A stretch of 64,000 nucleotides of DNA, taken from NCBI RefSeq assembly GCF_030540765.1, contig NZ_JAUOEL010000003.1, positions 124,001 to 188,000 on the forward strand, given 5' to 3'. The notes under the pieces were generated by a model that saw only the letters and a list, made by a program, of their open reading frames with translations, searched no databases and was not told the DNA's origin. Within the stretch, counting starts at the first letter, position 1. Each line of letters begins with the position of its first letter. A program made the translations under genes and the position numbers. The stretch comes from Flavivirga jejuensis (lineage in GTDB: Bacteria > Bacteroidota > Bacteroidia > Flavobacteriales > Flavobacteriaceae). This document shows, piece by piece, positions 60,298-64,000 of this stretch.

Positions 60298-62208
60298 TTA
60301 GTTAGAAAACTGTTCAATTTCCAACTGAACCCCTTCCCATTTCTCCATAAACCCCTGCAAATCAGTTTTCATTTTTTCATAATTTTTGAAAAAATCAGGT
60401 TTAGAGGTAACTGTTTCGTAATTAACTTCAAGCTCTTTATCTATAGCTTTTATATCACGCTCTAACTGATTGATTTTAGCTTCAACATTGCTTAATTTAT
60501 TATTTAAAGATTTTAACTTTTTTTGAGCTTCGTATGATTGATGATTCTTTTCTTTAGGCACATCCTTTACAACTGTTCTTTTTTCAACCTCACGAAGGTT
60601 TTCAACTTTACGCTGTTCTAAGTAATAATCTATATCCCCTAGATACTCTTTTATTTTATGATCTTTAAACTCGTACACTAAATTGGTTAGTCCCTGAAGA
60701 AAATCCCTATCATGCGATACCAAAATTAAAGTACCTTCAAATCGTTTTAAAGCCTCCTTTAATACATTTTTAGACTTTATATCTAAATGGTTTGTAGGCT
60801 CATCCATTATTAAAACATTAAACGGCTGTAACATTAATTTTGCTAATGCTAAACGATTTCGTTCGCCCCCAGATAGTACACGTACATATTTATCGACCTC
60901 ATCGCCACGAAATAAAAAGGACCCTAAAATATCACGTACTTTACTTCTATTGGTTTCATTAGCAGCATCAATCATCGTATCTAAGACCGTTTTGTTACCG
61001 TTTAAATACTCCGCTTGGTTTTGAGCAAAATAACCTATTTGTACATTGTGCCCTAGCTTTAAATGACCATCATGCTTTATATCGCCAACAATAATTTTGG
61101 CTAACGTGGATTTCCCTTGTCCGTTTTGCCCAACAAAAGCTGTTTTACTATCACGCTCTACAAGCAAATCAATATTTTGTAAAACTTGGTTATCTCCATA
61201 GTTTTTTGAAATATTTTCTGTTTCTACCACCACTTTTCCAGGGGTTATAGATACAGGAAAATTAAGCGTCATCACACTATTATCATCTTCATCTACTTCA
61301 ATTCTATCAATCTTATCAAGTTTTTTAATAAGCGATTGCGCCATAGTTGCTTTTGATGCTTTTGCTCGAAACTTTTCAATAAGCTTTTCTGTTTGCTCTA
61401 TCTGTTTTTGCTGATTCTTTTGAGACGCTAATTGTTGCGTTCTTAACTCTTCACGTAATATTAAATATTTTGTGTAAGGTTTAGGATAATCGTAAATTCT
61501 GCCTAAAGAAATCTCTATAGTTCTGTTGGTTACATTATCTAAAAACATTTTATCGTGCGACACAATTACGACTGCTCCAGGATAATTCTTTAAAAACCCT
61601 TCTAACCAAATAATAGATTCTATATCTAAATGGTTTGTAGGCTCATCTAATAAAAGGATATCATTATTTTGAAGAAGCAATTTGGCCAACTCTATTCGCA
61701 TACGCCAACCACCAGAAAAGGTATCGGTTAGTTTATTAAAATCTGATCGGTTAAACCCTAATCCCTGAAGAATTTTTTCGGTATTACCTTGATAATTGTA
61801 ACCACCTAATATTTCATATTGATGCTGAAGTTCATTAATATCAATCATTAATTGATTGTAGCCTTCACTTTCATAATCGGTACGTTCTGCTAATTGGGTA
61901 TTAATACCCTCCATTTTAACTTCTAACTCTTTGATCTCAGTAAACGCTTCATAGGCCTCTTCAAGCACGGTTCTTCCTAAAACAAAATCAATATCTTGTT
62001 TTAAAAAGCCAATTTTAAGATCTTTATCTGCAGCAATTTGCCCTGTATCGGGTTCCATCTCTTTTGATAAAATTTTAAGCATCGTAGATTTACCTGCTCC
62101 ATTTTTCCCAATAAGGCCTATTCTATCTCCATTGCCTAGTTTAAACGTAATATCTTCAAACAGGTATTCCCCTTGAAACGAAATCGATAAATTATGAATG
62201 TTCATCAT
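60298..62208 (-). CDS. ABC-F family ATPase (Uup/Ecf-type)
   Basis: 636-residue cytoplasmic protein with two ABC domains and no TM segments: first Walker A GKNGAGKST (about 34-42), signature 'FSGGWRMRIELAKLL', Walker B 'LLLDEPTNHLD'; second Walker A GQNGQGKST, signature 'LSGGERNRLALAKLM' and again 'MDEPTNHLD'. The linker between domains ('RAKASKATMAQSLIKKLDKI') and a C-terminal coiled coil (about 540-636) match Uup-like ABC-F proteins, which act on the ribosome. MMNIHN has two adjacent ATGs; the second (62205) is an equally likely start. Confidence 0.9.
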   Translation of the reverse strand: MMNIHNLSISFQGEYLFEDITFKLGNGDRIGLIGKNGAGKSTMLKILSKEMEPDTGQIAADKDLKIGFLKQDIDFVLGRTVLEEAYEAFTEIKELEVKMEGINTQLAERTDYESEGYNQLMIDINELQHQYEILGGYNYQGNTEKILQGLGFNRSDFNKLTDTFSGGWRMRIELAKLLLQNNDILLLDEPTNHLDIESIIWLEGFLKNYPGAVVIVSHDKMFLDNVTNRTIEISLGRIYDYPKPYTKYLILREELRTQQLASQKNQQKQIEQTEKLIEKFRAKASKATMAQSLIKKLDKIDRIEVDEDDNSVMTLNFPVSITPGKVVVETENISKNYGDNQVLQNIDLLVERDSKTAFVGQNGQGKSTLAKIIVGDIKHDGHLKLGHNVQIGYFAQNQAEYLNGNKTVLDTMIDAANETNRSKVRDILGSFLFRGDEVDKYVRVLSGGERNRLALAKLMLQPFNVLIMDEPTNHLDIKSKNVLKEALKRFEGTLILVSHDRDFLQGLTNLVYEFKDHKIKEYLGDIDYYLEQRKVENLREVEKRTVVKDVPKEKNHQSYEAQKKLKSLNNKLSNVEAKINQLERDIKAIDKELEVNYETVTSKPDFFKNYEKMKTDLQGFMEKWEGVQLEIEQFSN

Positions 62209-62360
62209 AGAAATGTAACTTATATTACAGTACTTTTATTATTAAAAACTTATTTTTGTTTTTGATTCTCCTGCTTGTTGCAAAAAAATCATTTTAATAG
62301 AAATCTCGATTTATAAAAAAGCTATTTTTCTATTGAGCTTGCAAAAATACGTTAAATTAT

Positions 62361-62744
62361 ATGTTTAAAAAAGGAACAAAATTATATAGTATTCTAACAG
62401 GGGCTTGCCCAAAGTGCCATGAAGAATCTATGTTTAAAAATAAAAACCCTTACAAACTCTCTGAAGCTTTAAGCATGCACGAAAATTGCAGCAATTGTAA
62501 AACTAAATATAAAATAGAACCCTCTTTTTTTTATGGCTCTATGTATGTAAGTTATCCTGTTGGAATTGCGTTTGCTACTGCTGCTTTTGTTATTTCATTT
62601 TTCGTTTTTAAAGCAAGTATCCATGTTATATTCATATCAATTATTGCTACTCTAATTGTGTTTATGCCTATTATTTTAAGACTATCGAGAAACATTTGGA
62701 TTAATTTTTTTATGAGTTACGATAAGTCTTTGGCAAAAAAATAA
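62361..62744 (+). CDS. DUF983 family membrane protein
   Basis: 127 residues: an N-terminal zinc-ribbon-like part with CPKCHEESMF and NCSNCKTKY (two CxxC pairs, about 18-51), then two TM helices ('YPVGIAFATAAFVISFFVF', 'VIFISIIATLIVFMPIIL'). This is the standard layout of DUF983 proteins, of unknown function. It is divergent from the ABC-F gene over 152 bp and convergent with the oxidoreductase gene. Confidence 0.88.
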   Translation: MFKKGTKLYSILTGACPKCHEESMFKNKNPYKLSEALSMHENCSNCKTKYKIEPSFFYGSMYVSYPVGIAFATAAFVISFFVFKASIHVIFISIIATLIVFMPIILRLSRNIWINFFMSYDKSLAKK

Positions 62745-62750
62745 TCTTTT

Positions 62751-62829
62751 GGGCGCTACCACAAGGGTCGGGCTTTCACTACTCGCTCTCTTCGAGGAGC
62801 TCAAACAAACCGTTCAATCCCTAGCGCAG
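62751..62829. repeat. Flavobacterial 'GGGCG...GTCGGGCTTTC' intergenic repeat
   Basis: Begins GGGCGCTACC (62751-62760), continues AAGGGTCGGGCTTTC and ends ATCCCTAGCGCAG; GCGCTA (62753-62758) and TAGCGC (62822-62827) are inverted. I recognise this layout from a very common imperfect palindromic repeat in flavobacterial genomes. It lies between the convergent DUF983 and oxidoreductase genes, the usual position. Confidence 0.65.
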
Positions 62830-62905
62830 TGTTGTACTAAAAATAGACATTTGAGTTTTTAGAGTTCTAACCACTTCATTTAAAAAAAGAGAAAAGTTAT
62901 AGAAG

Positions 62906-63955
62906 TTAAATATTCAATTTAAATCTATTAATATCAATTTCCTTTTCTAAAGGAATATCATTTTCAATAAAATTATAAAGTTGTTTCGCCACATAGGGCC
63001 CTATCATAACACCTCGTGTTCCTAAACCATTAAGTACAAAAAGGTTTTTATGTATTTGGTGTTGTCCAACTAGCGGACGTCTATCTTTTACCGTAGGGCG
63101 AATTCCTGCCACCTGATTGACTACTTTAAAAGAGCAATTGATAAACTTTTCTAGCTTATTTAAGAGGGTTTCTTTTGCTTTTGAGGTAATGGTATTACTC
63201 AAATCTTTCCATTCGTAAGTAGCTCCGACAATATATAAATCGTCACCTAACGGAATTAAAAAAACGCCTGCTTTTAAAACATAGTTGATTTTTAAATCTG
63301 GTGCATGTATAATTACCAATTCCCCTTTTGCTGGTACTAATGGTAAATGATTAAAATAAGGGTTTTGTTTGATACCATACCCTTCAGAAAATACAATATT
63401 TGCTGTTGTTATATTTTGGTATTGCAGCACATTGTTTTCTGTTTTAATAGCATCATAATGAAACCCGCTCTCGAACAATAATTTATTTTTCAATAAATCT
63501 GCTTTATAAGCTTCAAGCATCGTTTTCACATCTATTCTCCCTGTATTTAGAACCTCTCCAAATCCAAAGGCCGCCTCAATAGCATCATTTTCATTTTTAA
63601 TGATCTTTTCTGAAAGATATTCTGAAAGTATTGGTTTATCTGAAACAGCAAACCAATCGTTTTGTTCTTCGAGTGATGCGAATTTACGGTAGACAGGGAT
63701 TTTATAATCTAATTTTACTTGTAACTCCTTTTCTAAATGCGCATATAAGGGTAATGCTATTTCTAATTGTTCTTTACTTTTCCAAACAGATGTAAAGCGT
63801 TTTAATACAATGGGATTATATAAGCCTCCTGCTACAGTAGAAGATAGCTGTGATGCATCATCAAACACCACAAATGTTTTATTATGGGCTTTTAATTGTT
63901 CACAAAAACTAATGCCTGCCAACCCAATTCCTACAACGATATAATCTACTTTCAT
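62906..63955 (-). CDS. FAD-dependent oxidoreductase (DadA family)
   Basis: 349-residue flavoprotein: dinucleotide-binding N-terminus 'VDYIVVGIGLAGISFCEQL' (GxGxxG form with Ala), mid-region 'VPAKGELVIIHAP', and a C-terminal FAD segment 'VAGIRPTVKDRRPLVGQH' and 'NGLGTRGVMIGPYVA', as in D-amino-acid dehydrogenase/glycine oxidase-like DadA proteins. Substrate unknown. An ATG at 63973 would add six residues, but the sequence after it overlaps a TATCTTCG -7-like box (63963-63970), and the family begins at MKVDY; so I start at 63955. Confidence 0.85.
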   Translation of the reverse strand: MKVDYIVVGIGLAGISFCEQLKAHNKTFVVFDDASQLSSTVAGGLYNPIVLKRFTSVWKSKEQLEIALPLYAHLEKELQVKLDYKIPVYRKFASLEEQNDWFAVSDKPILSEYLSEKIIKNENDAIEAAFGFGEVLNTGRIDVKTMLEAYKADLLKNKLLFESGFHYDAIKTENNVLQYQNITTANIVFSEGYGIKQNPYFNHLPLVPAKGELVIIHAPDLKINYVLKAGVFLIPLGDDLYIVGATYEWKDLSNTITSKAKETLLNKLEKFINCSFKVVNQVAGIRPTVKDRRPLVGQHQIHKNLFVLNGLGTRGVMIGPYVAKQLYNFIENDIPLEKEIDINRFKLNI

Positions 63956-64000
63956 AATGTCGCGAAGATACAATGTTTAAAATTTTATTTTAACACTTCC

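Overview
The window comes from a low-GC, marine-type member of the Bacteroidota, almost certainly family Flavobacteriaceae. The evidence is a type IX secretion/gliding set (porV, porU, gldJ), PorP/SprF and gliding-motility C-terminal domain proteins, promoters of the TTG-N19-TAnnTTTG type, weak Shine-Dalgarno sequences, adjacent pdhA and pdhC without pdhB, and an alginate lyase that suggests life on brown algae. No species name can be given from the sequence alone.

Layout. 0-8.3 kb: PL7 alginate lyase lipoprotein, an operon manC - DUF389 membrane protein - beta-propeller lipoprotein, a SprT-like protein, a 48-residue basic protein, a methyltransferase and a HAD phosphatase. 8.3-14.1 kb: a three-gene cell-surface operon (type B T9SS cargo, PorP/SprF barrel, OmpA/PD40/TPR protein). 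14.5-19.5 kb: SDR and M28 peptidase (overlapping), then a BspA-type repeat protein with a T9SS type A signal. 19.7-31.8 kb: housekeeping and T9SS core (pdhC, pdhA, cdd, porV, porU, gldJ, murF). 32.3-33.3 kb: a small XRE regulator divergent from three tiny, tightly packed genes. 33.7-58.9 kb: the accessory region. 58.9-64 kb: initiator tRNA-Met, a cysteine-rich small protein, an LRR protein, an ABC-F ATPase, a DUF983 protein and a DadA-type oxidoreductase. Several long intergenic gaps hold palindromic or repeated non-coding elements.

The most interesting region is 35-59 kb. A long minus-strand gene train begins with three genes that look like the conserved warhead cassette of enediyne loci. 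These are a DUF1702 (UnbL-like) protein, an FG-GAP/ASPIC-UnbV protein and an iterative KS-AT-ACP-KR-DH polyketide synthase. A hot-dog thioesterase carrying the enediyne-thioesterase signature follows. The usual enediyne tailoring genes (P450s, the membrane protein UnbU, actinobacterial oxidoreductases) are not seen. The train continues instead with a split FtsX/LolD-type ABC transporter, a metallo-beta-lactamase-fold lipoprotein, a MoaD/ThiS-like sulfur carrier, a four-helix membrane protein, a LolA-like carrier, an outer-membrane barrel, a lipoprotein with a terminal CxxCH motif, a rhodanese-MoeB/ThiF fusion and a YtfJ-like thioredoxin-fold protein. A free Sfp-type phosphopantetheinyl transferase lies at the far end, and a membrane-bound regulator with two HTH regions is divergent at the head. 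My reading, which is inference, is that this is an enediyne-type polyene/polyketide locus rebuilt for a Gram-negative envelope, possibly with sulfur chemistry. The product is unknown, and 'enediyne-type' describes gene homology, not a demonstrated structure.
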